A DNA stretch of 7,803 nt from JAUNBG01 sp964442735 (lineage in GTDB: Bacteria; Planctomycetota; Planctomycetia; Pirellulales; Thermoguttaceae), in the NCBI GenBank assembly GCA_964442735.1, contig CAYUAP010000183.1:1-7803 (forward strand), in the 5' to 3' direction. The notes beneath the pieces are model-generated. The model was not told where the DNA came from, did not search any database, and was given only the letters and a program-made list of their open reading frames with translations. Every line of letters begins with the position of its first letter. The first letter of the stretch is position 1. Below are positions 1 to 5,800 of this stretch, piece by piece. Position numbers and translations under genes: made by a program.

Positions 1-2
1 GC

Positions 3-40
3 CTGTTTTGAAAAAAAGGAATTTTAAACGACCTTGTATA
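3..40 (+). repeat. Intergenic repeat, copy R1 (right arm only)
   Basis: This stretch starts CTGTTTTGAAAAAAAGG and ends TTTAAACGACCTTGTATA. It matches the right arms of the copies at 141-180 and 5184-5225 (shared core ctgtttt...tttaaa..gaccttg..tat). Any left arm would lie outside the window. It is non-coding and lies downstream of the cysteine desulfurase gene. Repeat status rests on similarity by eye among three copies in this window. Confidence 0.7.
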
Positions 41-116
41 CAGAATACGCTAAAAAAATATATACTGTACGACGTTATAAATTCTGCATTTCCCGGGAGC
101 GCGAACGTCTCGTCCG

Positions 117-180
117 CATACTCCAAAACAAGCGTCTCGTCTGTTTTGAAAAATAGACTTTTAAAAGGACCTTGAGTATA
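117..180 (+). repeat. Intergenic repeat, copy R2 (left arm shortened)
   Basis: The right arm (141-180) runs CTGTTTTGAAAAATAGAC to GGACCTTGAGTATA. The central 24 nt (124-147) match 5167-5190 with four differences, all transitions. The left arm is reduced to ATACTC plus CAAAACAAG, as if about 25 nt had been deleted from the hairpin form seen at 5132-5225. It sits about 25 bp beyond the stop of the minus-strand desulfurase gene, so its transcript could fold at that mRNA's 3' end. Confidence 0.7.
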
Positions 181-204
181 TCATTGGAATAAAAATTTCG
201 AATA

Positions 205-1404
205 TCACGACAACATATTTGTTGGTTTTAGATTCTCTTTATCCCAATAGGGAGAAGCATGACGGACCTGTTCAACTGCCTCTATAAAGACTTTTATCGT
301 TTTTTCAATTTCTTCTTCTGTGGTATAGCGACTCAAACTGAAACGAATACTCCCCTGAAGAGCCGAAGAAGGCACCTTCATGGCTACATGAACATGGGAA
401 GGTTCAAGCGAACCGGAGGTACAAGCGGACCCGCTGGAGACACAAATACCCGCCTGATTCATCATCATTAAAAGAGATTCACCTTCAACGGCATGTACTG
501 CTACATTGAGTGTATTAGGCATTCGAGACGCTTTTTTTCCATTGACTTCTATATAGGGAACAGCTTGTTCTATTCCTGCCTGAAGTCTGTCACGAAGTTT
601 TTCCATTCGGGCATAATCTTCGTCATGGGTTTCCGCCGCCAGTTCCAGCGCTCGCGCCAATCCCATTATATAGGGCACATTCTCCGTACCACCTCGTCGG
701 CCATTTTCTTGATGACCTCCGATCATAAAGGGGCGCAGTGGTGTACCTCGACGAATATAAAGGGCCCCCACTCCTTTCGGAGCATGAAATTTATGTCCGG
801 ACAGTGATAGAAGATCTACATTGATAAACGACCCTGACATATTAATCGGCAGTTTACTGACCGATTGTGTCGCGTCTACATGGAACAGAATATCCGGATC
901 CGTTTCTTTTGCGATTCGTGCCAAACGCTCGATGGGAAATATAACGCCCGTCTCATTATTTGCGTGCATAATGGAAATTAACAATGTTTCCTTCGGACGT
1001 AACGCGTGAATATACTGTTTGAGATCAAGATTACCGTTTTTATCGACATCCAGCCAGCTAATTTGATAACCACGTCGTTCCAAATCTTTACAGACTTCCA
1101 AAATAGCCGGATGTTCTACCCTGGTTGTAATAATATGGCGACGATCAGAATTGGCTCGAATAGCCCCATAAATAGCGGCATTATCGCTTTCTGTAGCACA
1201 GGAAGTAAACAGTATTTCCGAAGAAGATGCGGTCCCCAAAAGTCGGGCAACCGTCTTGCGGGCGGCAGTTAGTTCCTTGGAAAGAGAAATTGCCGGATCA
1301 TACATGGAACTCGGGTTCCAGTATTTAGTCGTAAAAAAAGGCCGCATTGCCTCCAGAACTTCCGGGGCAATTGCGGTCGTTGCATTATTATCCAAATAAA
1401 TCAT
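205..1404 (-). CDS. nifS: Cysteine desulfurase, NifS/IscS type (class I)
   Basis: This PLP enzyme takes sulfur from L-cysteine, releasing alanine, and passes it as a persulfide to Fe-S cluster assembly and, in IscS-type members, tRNA thiolation. It is 399 aa, normal for the family. Visible motifs are YLDNNATT (3-10), ATESDN (70-75), His98, HANNETG (147-153), HVDATQSVSK (175-184, with the PLP-contacting Asp177 and Gln180), SLSGHKFHAPKG with Schiff-base Lys205, GRRGGTEN (235-242), and the mobile loop SSGSACTSGSLEPSHV with catalytic Cys328. The loop form indicates class I (NifS/IscS) rather than SufS. The start is 9 nt after the tandem TAATAA stop of rpsG, with no Shine-Dalgarno sequence, so it is probably co-transcribed and perhaps translationally coupled. 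No iscU, sufU or nifU gene is in the window, so nifS versus iscS naming is uncertain; the enzyme class is not. Confidence 0.95.
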   Translation of the reverse strand: MIYLDNNATTAIAPEVLEAMRPFFTTKYWNPSSMYDPAISLSKELTAARKTVARLLGTASSSEILFTSCATESDNAAIYGAIRANSDRRHIITTRVEHPAILEVCKDLERRGYQISWLDVDKNGNLDLKQYIHALRPKETLLISIMHANNETGVIFPIERLARIAKETDPDILFHVDATQSVSKLPINMSGSFINVDLLSLSGHKFHAPKGVGALYIRRGTPLRPFMIGGHQENGRRGGTENVPYIMGLARALELAAETHDEDYARMEKLRDRLQAGIEQAVPYIEVNGKKASRMPNTLNVAVHAVEGESLLMMMNQAGICVSSGSACTSGSLEPSHVHVAMKVPSSALQGSIRFSLSRYTTEEEIEKTIKVFIEAVEQVRHASPYWDKENLKPTNMLS

Positions 1405-1413
1405 TGAAAATTA

Positions 1414-1884
1414 TTAGTTTGCAAAATGCGCAAATGCTTTATTGGCTTCGGCCATACGATGGACGTTTTCACGTTTCGTATAGGCTACACCTTCTTTATT
1501 ATAGGCGGCCAATAGTTCATTAGCCAGTTTTTGGGCTGTCGGCAGACCTTTTTTGTCTCGAACCGCTCCCAGAATCCAACGAATACACAACGACTGCGCT
1601 CTATTGGCACGAACTGGCATTGGTACTTGATAGGAAGCACCTCCAACTCGTTTCGACCGAACTTCAATATTCGGTTTCACATTTTCAAGCGCTGTAGTAA
1701 ACACTACCAAAGGATCGACGTCCGCGACCTTTTCGCGTAAAATATTCAATGCATCATAAAATATGCCCTGTGCCGCCGTCTTTTTCCCGTCCCACATGAG
1801 GCAATTGATGAATTTACTCGCCAAAATTGAGTTATAAACCGGGTCACCCTTTAACTGTTTTTGACTTGCTGTAATACGTCCCAT
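1414..1884 (-). CDS. rpsG: 30S ribosomal protein S7
   Basis: S7 binds the 3' major domain of 16S rRNA, nucleates assembly of the 30S head and contacts the E-site region. At 156 aa it is full length. Family landmarks are the N-terminal Asp14-Pro15, ASKFINCLMWDGKK (22-35), ALENVKP (65-71), the beta-hairpin region EVRSKRVGGASYQVPMPV (74-91), and the C-terminal HRMAEANKAFAHF (142-154), which resembles planctomycete S7 as I remember it. The ATG is preceded by GGAAAG about 5 nt upstream, a weak Shine-Dalgarno sequence. It ends in a tandem TAATAA, 9 nt before the cysteine desulfurase. The 246-bp gap from rpsL is long for a str operon and structured. In E. coli S7 represses its own operon by binding the S12-S7 intercistronic RNA; whether that happens here is inference. 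Confidence 0.97.
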   Translation of the reverse strand: MGRITASQKQLKGDPVYNSILASKFINCLMWDGKKTAAQGIFYDALNILREKVADVDPLVVFTTALENVKPNIEVRSKRVGGASYQVPMPVRANRAQSLCIRWILGAVRDKKGLPTAQKLANELLAAYNKEGVAYTKRENVHRMAEANKAFAHFAN

Positions 1885-1933
1885 TTTTCTTTCCGAATTT
1901 CTCTATCAAATATTACTTCTATTACTTTTGTTT

Positions 1934-1981
1934 TTAGAAAGGAGAATGTCCGTTCGAACAATCCTTGTTAGAGAATATCAT
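1934..1981 (-). CDS. Possible 15-codon leader ORF between rpsL and rpsG
   Basis: On the minus strand an ATG at 1981 opens MIFSNKDCSNGHSPF and a TAA stop. An AAAGGAGA Shine-Dalgarno sequence lies 7 nt upstream of the ATG (1989-1994), the strongest ribosome binding site seen in the window and better than those of rpsL or rpsG. The Shine-Dalgarno sequence is itself the 5' arm of a 10-bp inverted repeat whose 3' arm covers the last sense codons. The peptide matches nothing I recognise. It may be a regulatory leader peptide or a chance ORF. Codon use cannot be judged at this length. Confidence 0.35.
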   Translation of the reverse strand: MIFSNKDCSNGHSPF

Positions 1982-1995
1982 ATTTATTCTCCTTT
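1938..1995 (-). promoter_or_regulatory. Inverted repeat sequestering a Shine-Dalgarno in the S12-S7 gap
   Basis: AAAGGAGAAT (1938-1947) and ATTCTCCTTT (1986-1995) are perfect 10-bp complements separated by 38 nt, with the palindrome GTTCGAAC (1952-1959) inside. In the minus-strand transcript the 5' arm carries the AAGGAG of the 15-codon ORF, so pairing would hide that ribosome binding site. The base of the stem is about 50 nt from the rpsG start. This could be an S7-binding or translation-coupled control element, but the S7 link is inference from E. coli. There is no U-run after the stem, so it is not an obvious intrinsic terminator. Confidence 0.45.
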
Positions 1996-2047
1996 ACAAT
2001 ACAAGAACCAGATATTCTATAATATATTATTCTATTCCCCTGTATTA

Positions 2048-2098
2048 CCAAAATACTATAAAATCCAGCATATTATAAAATACAGGATACTATAAAAT
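2048..2098. repeat. Three tandem 17-bp units in the S12-S7 gap
   Basis: Units at 2048-2064, 2065-2081 and 2082-2098 each end in TATAAAAT and differ mainly in their first half (CCAAAATAC, CCAGCATAT, ACAGGATAC). They lie about 30 bp after the rpsL stop. On the minus strand they read ATTTTATAGTAT-like and are AT-rich, so they could mimic -10 elements. The origin could equally be slippage. Confidence 0.75.
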
Positions 2099-2130
2099 AT
2101 CGTCTGTCGAACGAAAATCGCTTAAAATAA

Positions 2131-2526
2131 TTATTTCTTTTTGCCTTTAGCCGGAGCGGCATTCTTTTTAGCGCCATAACGGCTACGTGCCTGTTTGCGG
2201 CCTTCAACTGCCGTTGCATCCAATGTTCCGCGTATTACTTGATATCGTACACCCGGAAGGTCTCGAACTCGACCACCGCGAACAAGTACAATGGAGTGCT
2301 CTTGTAATTTATGGCCTTCACCAGGAATATAAACGGTTACTTCTTTACCGTTGGAAAGACGAACACGCGTAATTCGACGCATTGCGGAGTTCGGCTTTTT
2401 AGGGGTCATGGTACGAACCAAAAGGCAAACACCCCTCTTTTGGGCACATCCTTCCAATACAACAGATTTTGTACTGGTGTATTGCTGTTTTCTGTTCTTT
2501 CGAATTAATTGATTAATTGTCGGCAT
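2131..2526 (-). CDS. rpsL: 30S ribosomal protein S12
   Basis: S12 lies at the 30S decoding centre and helps set tRNA selection accuracy. The protein is 131 aa, slightly longer than E. coli S12 because of a basic tail (AAPAKGKKK). Conserved blocks are QKRGVC (29-34), TPKKPNSA (41-48), LSNGKEVTVYIPGEGH (57-72), LQEHS (74-78), VRGGRVRDLPGVRY (82-95) and GRKQARSRYG (109-118). Lys44 and Lys88-equivalent sites matter for streptomycin: the first is the wild-type lysine and the second is Arg88, with Asp89 the residue that is methylthiolated in some bacteria. No typical resistance substitution is seen at Lys44. The start follows a weak GAGAGAG. It heads the minus-strand operon with rpsG and the cysteine desulfurase. 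Confidence 0.97.
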   Translation of the reverse strand: MPTINQLIRKNRKQQYTSTKSVVLEGCAQKRGVCLLVRTMTPKKPNSAMRRITRVRLSNGKEVTVYIPGEGHKLQEHSIVLVRGGRVRDLPGVRYQVIRGTLDATAVEGRKQARSRYGAKKNAAPAKGKKK

Positions 2527-2565
2527 GGAGCTCTCTCGTTTTTTGCAGCTTTCTCTCTATTTTCT

Positions 2566-2657
2566 TTATTTTTTCCTTAAAAACATACGGAATAAACGGG
2601 GAAAATTGACGTCAATATCTTCCTGCATTACGACGCAAGGAAGAAATCCACCAGCAT
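2566..2657 (-). promoter_or_regulatory. rpsL leader: two tiny overlapping ORFs, a hairpin and a palindrome
   Basis: Between the presumed promoter and rpsL, the minus strand carries a 9-codon ORF (2657-2628, MLVDFFLAS). Its TAA overlaps the ATG of a 20-codon ORF (2628-2566, MQEDIDVNFPRLFRMFLRKK) as TAATG. The junction sits in the loop of a hairpin (2618-2626 with 2635-2644, one bulge). A perfect 12-bp palindrome, ATTGACGTCAAT, follows at 2605-2616. Neither ORF has a strong Shine-Dalgarno sequence. The structures are plainly visible; a regulatory role is inference. Confidence 0.35.
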
Positions 2658-2687
2658 TGTCCACTTCCCAAACTATATACGAATTTA

Positions 2688-2718
2688 ATTATAATAACAA
2701 ATACTGCCCTTTTGTCAA
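2688..2718 (-). promoter_or_regulatory. Promoter for rpsL-rpsG-nifS
   Basis: The minus strand has a perfect -35 TTGACA (2713-2718). It is followed by either TATTAT (2691-2696, 16-nt spacer) or a perfect TATAAT (2688-2693, 19-nt spacer). Transcription would start near 2680, giving a leader of about 155 nt before rpsL. It is the best sigma70-like promoter in the window and fits a highly expressed ribosomal operon. Confidence 0.65.
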
Positions 2719-2780
2719 GCTATCTTTCACTCCCTCTTGACTAAATTTTTAATATTTTAAAAGAAATATCTTTTCCACTA

Positions 2781-2809
2781 TGGTACAATCGTAAAGAAAT
2801 GGCTATAAT
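2781..2809 (+). promoter_or_regulatory. Candidate promoter(s) for the signal peptidase gene
   Basis: TGGTACAAT at 2781-2789 fits an extended -10 (TG-N-TACAAT). A perfect TATAAT lies just downstream at 2804-2809 without a clear -35. Either would give a leader of over 110 nt before the ATG at 2933. A TTGACT at 2737-2742 is badly spaced for both. This is a reading of short motifs in AT-rich DNA, so confidence is limited. Confidence 0.35.
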
Positions 2810-2819
2810 AATTTATTAT

Positions 2820-2881
2820 GGATTGATTGTAGAAAACAAACACAATCCTTTCGGACATAGTGTAACATCCAGATGGATTGT
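2820..2881 (+). promoter_or_regulatory. lepB leader with alternative pairing partners
   Basis: CAATCC (2843-2848) can pair with GGATTG upstream (2820-2825), or as ACAATCC with GGATTGT downstream (2875-2881). The two stems are mutually exclusive. They lie in the leader between the candidate promoters and the lepB start. No known riboswitch class is recognised. Confidence 0.25.
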
Positions 2882-2932
2882 AAACTATTTTTATCACAAT
2901 AACGGCAGAATTTATTTTTTTATTTTATTTTT

Positions 2933-4915
2933 ATGAACAACAAGATATCGAAGTCAGAAAACAATAAAGATACTAAAAATACCGGAAACAACAAAAAAAC
3001 AAAAAAAGAGGAAGTCTCCGGATTTCGTGAAATAGTAGAATCGCTCATTTTTGCGTTGCTACTCGCGTTTTACATCAAAACATTTGAGGCGGAGGCTTTT
3101 GTGATACCGACCGGTTCCATGGCTCCAACATTAAAAGGACGACATAAAGATGTAATTTGCGACGAATGTCATTTCCGATTCCAGGTTAATGCCAGTGAAG
3201 AAATCAATAATACAACCAATCGTTCAACATCGTCCATGGTTGTCGGTGGTACATGTCCACAATGCGGATACACTCAATTTTTCAATGAAAAACAACCTTC
3301 ATTTACCGGCGACCGTATTTTAGTCAGTAAAACAACTTTTGATCAACGGGAAGTCAAACGCTGGGATGTCTCCGTGTTTCGAGCGCCTGCCGAGCCGAAA
3401 ATCAATTTTATCAAACGAATTATCGGTCTTCCAAACGAATACATACGAATTCAGTATGGTGATATTTTTGTTGAAGAAAAAGATCCATCCGGAAAAGCTG
3501 ATTTCGAAATCAAACGAAAACCGTTAAAGCAACTTCTCCAAACACTTCAACCTGTTTACGACAACGATTACCCACTCTCGGATGAAATATACAAACTAGG
3601 CTGGTTACGCCGTTGGTACGACGAAATAACCGAAATGGGCCAGGGAACGGCCTGGACTCCTTCTTCCGATGGAAAAACATTTACGTTTTCTGGTAAAGTA
3701 CAGCCACTTGAGATACCAGCCGTTCCGTTGAAAAAACTAAAAACACAGTCGGATATACTATCGATTGGAAACAGTGGCAAGGAAGAAAACATCTATTGGC
3801 TTTGCTATCGGCATATTGTTCCGTCTTCGGACGATTGGCTCAGTTTAATGGAAAATAAATTACCCCAGGACGTTGCCAATTCCGGGATCATCCAAAACAA
3901 TCCCCAACTAATAACGGATATGACCGCCTATAACACGGGAATATCCATTCAGAGTGACGAAGATTCTGCCGCCTATTCCCGTTTCATCCGAAAAATGCCA
4001 GCCTTGGATACGAAGGGACGATTGTACCAATGTCGTAAATCACCCGATGGATTCGGTTTCAATTGGACTGGCGACCTTTCTCTCTCCTGTGAAGTTGAGT
4101 TTTCGGAAGATCAATTCACCGATCAGGAGGATTTCTTTTTCGAATTGGTCAAGGGAGGCCAGAATTTCCGTTGCCAGATCCATCCTTTAGACGGACGAAT
4201 TTCTCTTTTAATCCCCGGAATAGAAGGTTATATCCCCGAAACGGTCACCTACCCTTTTGTCGGCAAGAGAAAATATCGTTTTCAATTTATAAATATTGAT
4301 GAACAGATGCGTTTGGTCATAGACGGTAAAGAGGTTAAATTTCCGAATAACGGCAGATACGATCATTTATGTAAACCTTTTTCCGAAAACCAGCCCGGAC
4401 TCTTAAAGAGAAACAGAGATCCCAACATTAAGGATTTACGTCCAGTTGCCGTTGGTTCGAGAAATTTAAACATGTCGATTTCCCATCTTAATATTATGCG
4501 AGATTTATATTATATCGCCATGGGAAATCAGATGGAGCCACTTCCTGTTTCACTCCAGAAGAAATTATATGAAATAGGAAATCGACGAAGTGACCGATTG
4601 GCATCCGAACCGATTTCAACGTTCGACGAAATTTCATACACGCAATTTTTATCGACTCCCGAACGGTGGACAGGTTACGGAAATACCTGGTCCGCCCTCT
4701 TTTCGCTGGATAAAGACCAATATTTAGCCTTGGGTGATAACAGTGGTTTGAGTCACGACAGCCGTCTTTGGAGTAATGATGTCGTTCCCTATTATATTGA
4801 CAGAAAATTTATGATTGGTAAAGCTTTTTATGTCTATTGGCCACATGGTAAAAATATACCCGGCACAAAACTTCCTTTTATCGCGGAATTTAAAAAAATG
4901 CGACACATCGACTAA
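2933..4915 (+). CDS. lepB: Signal peptidase I with zinc-ribbon and large LamG-like insertion
   Basis: This is a membrane serine-lysine protease that removes signal peptides from exported proteins on the outer face of the inner membrane. In order: a Lys/Asn-rich cytoplasmic N-terminus (1-30); one membrane segment (about 34-50); box B PTGSMAPTL with nucleophile Ser62; a Cys4 zinc ribbon, CDEC (76-79) and CPQC (108-111); box C GDRILVSK (126-133); box D FIKRIIGLPNE with general base Lys161; about 420 inserted residues; then box E LGDNSGLSHDSR (600-611) and a conserved end. The insert includes a region (about 375-525) that looks like a LamG/concanavalin-type beta sandwich. At 660 aa it is about twice E. 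coli LepB (324 aa). All catalytic boxes are intact, so it should be active. The ATG follows a T-rich tract with no Shine-Dalgarno sequence. It is divergent from rpsL and probably monocistronic. Confidence 0.93.
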   Translation: MNNKISKSENNKDTKNTGNNKKTKKEEVSGFREIVESLIFALLLAFYIKTFEAEAFVIPTGSMAPTLKGRHKDVICDECHFRFQVNASEEINNTTNRSTSSMVVGGTCPQCGYTQFFNEKQPSFTGDRILVSKTTFDQREVKRWDVSVFRAPAEPKINFIKRIIGLPNEYIRIQYGDIFVEEKDPSGKADFEIKRKPLKQLLQTLQPVYDNDYPLSDEIYKLGWLRRWYDEITEMGQGTAWTPSSDGKTFTFSGKVQPLEIPAVPLKKLKTQSDILSIGNSGKEENIYWLCYRHIVPSSDDWLSLMENKLPQDVANSGIIQNNPQLITDMTAYNTGISIQSDEDSAAYSRFIRKMPALDTKGRLYQCRKSPDGFGFNWTGDLSLSCEVEFSEDQFTDQEDFFFELVKGGQNFRCQIHPLDGRISLLIPGIEGYIPETVTYPFVGKRKYRFQFINIDEQMRLVIDGKEVKFPNNGRYDHLCKPFSENQPGLLKRNRDPNIKDLRPVAVGSRNLNMSISHLNIMRDLYYIAMGNQMEPLPVSLQKKLYEIGNRRSDRLASEPISTFDEISYTQFLSTPERWTGYGNTWSALFSLDKDQYLALGDNSGLSHDSRLWSNDVVPYYIDRKFMIGKAFYVYWPHGKNIPGTKLPFIAEFKKMRHID

Positions 4916-4916
4916 T

Positions 4917-4954
4917 ATTCCTCTTGGAATACATTATTCCTCTTGGAATACATT
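4917..4954 (+). repeat. Perfect 19-bp tandem duplication after lepB
   Basis: ATTCCTCTTGGAATACATT occurs twice in direct tandem (4917-4935 and 4936-4954), starting 2 bp after the lepB stop. Each unit contains the small hairpin ATTCC-TCTT-GGAAT. The perfect identity suggests a recent duplication. Confidence 0.9.
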
Positions 4955-4958
4955 TTCA

Positions 4959-4991
4959 CGGAAGAAAACAGAAAAGTACTTTTTTCTTCCG
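4959..4991 (+). terminator. Hairpin downstream of lepB, possible transcript end
   Basis: CGGAAGAAAA (4959-4968) and TTTTCTTCCG (4982-4991) are perfect 10-bp complements with a 13-nt loop, 43 bp after the lepB stop. The palindrome AAAAGTACTTTT lies inside. The position suits a 3' end, but the stem is not GC-rich and no T-run follows it. It may instead be an mRNA-stabilising structure. Confidence 0.35.
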
Positions 4992-5055
4992 ATGATTTAT
5001 GATTTACTAAATGCAGGTACGACTTTTGTTCCGGTTAGTTTTTGTCAGTCTGTTT

Positions 5056-5090
5056 TTTCGCACAATATATTATTTTCGCACAGAATATTA
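5056..5090 (+). repeat. 17-bp imperfect direct duplication
   Basis: TTTCGCACAATATATTA (5056-5072) and TTTCGCACAGAATATTA (5074-5090) differ at two positions and are separated by one base. The duplication is non-coding and lies in the same repeat-rich stretch that follows lepB. Confidence 0.7.
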
Positions 5091-5131
5091 ATATAGTTTC
5101 TTTAAAATACATGTTGTCCGGAGGAAATGGA

Positions 5132-5225
5132 GTCGATACTCAAGGTTGTTCTAAAAATCTGTTTTTCAAAACAGGTGTCCCATCTGTTTTAAAGAAAAGG
5201 GATTTAAACGACCTTGAGTATCGAC
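5132..5225. repeat. About 94-bp palindromic intergenic element, copy R3 (complete)
   Basis: The left arm (5132-5174) begins GTCGATACTCAAGGT and ends CAAAACAG. The right arm (5184-5225) begins CTGTTTT and ends ACCTTGAGTATCGAC. The outer 15 bp (5132-5146 with 5211-5225) are perfectly complementary, the inner 7-8 bp are again complementary, and the middle is imperfect. The central spacer is 9 nt. The right arm recurs at 3-40 and 141-180, so this is a family rather than an isolated hairpin. It encodes no protein and may be a REP- or MITE-like element. Confidence 0.75.
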
Positions 5226-5243
5226 CTTAAAAACCGATTATCG

Positions 5244-5316
5244 TTTTGAGCATCTTTATTTTGAGCATCTTTATTTTGAGAGTCTTTATTTTGAGAGTCT
5301 TTATTTTGAGAGTCCC
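5244..5316. repeat. 15-bp tandem array, about five units
   Basis: The units are TTTTGAGCATCTTTA twice (5244-5258, 5259-5273), TTTTGAGAGTCTTTA twice (5274-5288, 5289-5303), and a truncated fifth ending TTTTGAGAGTCCC (5304-5316). The two variants are grouped rather than mixed, as expected for stepwise slippage. The array is non-coding, between the R3 hairpin and the tRNA gene. Confidence 0.92.
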
Positions 5317-5339
5317 ATCTTAATAGCCCCACCCCCCGC

Positions 5340-5367
5340 TTGACGTTTTTCATAAACAGGATAAACT
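5340..5367 (+). promoter_or_regulatory. Candidate promoter for the tRNA-His gene
   Basis: TTGACG (5340-5345), a 16-nt spacer and TAAACT (5362-5367) give a plausible but imperfect sigma70-like site. It would leave a leader of about 60 nt before the tRNA. A nearer CATAAT at 5417-5422 lacks a good -35. The choice is uncertain. Confidence 0.3.
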
Positions 5368-5433
5368 AATTTCTATCATTATATGAATGGACGTCTAACG
5401 TTTTGTTTCGTGTAATCATAATAGTTCCTTTAT

Positions 5434-5508
5434 GGTGGCCGTAGCTCAGTTGGCTAGAGCATCGGATTGTGGCTCCGAAGGTCGAGGGTTCGAGCCCCTT
5501 TGGCCACC
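5434..5508 (+). tRNA. tRNA-His (anticodon GTG)
   Basis: The full cloverleaf can be drawn. The acceptor stem is GTGGCCG (5435-5441) with TGGCCAC (5501-5507), including one G-T pair. The D arm is GCTC/GAGC. The anticodon stem is TCGGA/TCCGA with loop TTGTGGC and anticodon GTG at 5469-5471. The T arm is GAGGG/CCCTT with loop TTCGAGC. The extra 5' G at position -1 (5434), the identity element for histidyl-tRNA synthetase, is encoded opposite discriminator C (5508). CCA is not encoded (TTTAT follows), so it must be added by a nucleotidyltransferase. No other tRNA gene is adjacent. Confidence 0.97.
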
Positions 5509-5593
5509 TTTATTTAACTCTTTTATTTACAATACGTTACTTTTTTTTCCGTCGAAAAACGATCTCTTTTCGTTGAATCTGTAAATTTATTAT

Positions 5594-5665
5594 GTAACCG
5601 TTCACGGATATAAAGTGAAACCATGGATCATACTGATTTTTACGGATAGTTTTTTGGCAAACAAA
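5594..5665 (-). repeat. dinB-flanking repeat family, divergent short copy D
   Basis: GTAACCGTTCACG at 5594-5606 is identical to 7687-7699. AACCATGGAT (5619-5628) and a terminal ACAAAC (5660-5665) keep the same order as copy C. The middle is diverged or deleted, leaving 72 bp. It is inverted relative to the neighbouring copies A and B. Confidence 0.6.
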
Positions 5666-5695
5666 CTTTTTTATGATAAAATTATTTATGATATA

Positions 5696-5800
5696 GATAA
5701 AAATATTTAGTTTGTTATTGGCAAATTTTGTATTTTACGATAGACTATCGGTGTTTATCCGTTGATATCCGTGGTTCCATAATTGTTCGTGAATGATTAC
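5696..5800 (+). repeat. dinB-flanking repeat family, copy A
   Basis: The core 5710-5800 runs GTTTGTTATTGGCAAA to TTCGTGAATGATTAC. It is about 92% identical by eye to the next unit (5801-5890). Its extension GATAAAAATATTTAG (5696-5710) is matched in copy C but absent from B. The interior TTTATCCG..GATATCCGTGGTTCC resembles 'atccgtgtttatccgtggttcc' repeats that I recall from many bacterial genomes. Confidence 0.88.

Noticed and set aside
259..1272. Several plus-strand ORFs of 60-104 codons
   Set aside because: They lie opposite the well-supported cysteine desulfurase and have no family motifs. They are shadows of that gene.
5554..5580. A terminator after tRNA-His (CGAAAA...TTTTCG)
   Set aside because: The stem is short and AT-rich, and no T-run follows it on the plus strand. 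It is too weak to call.
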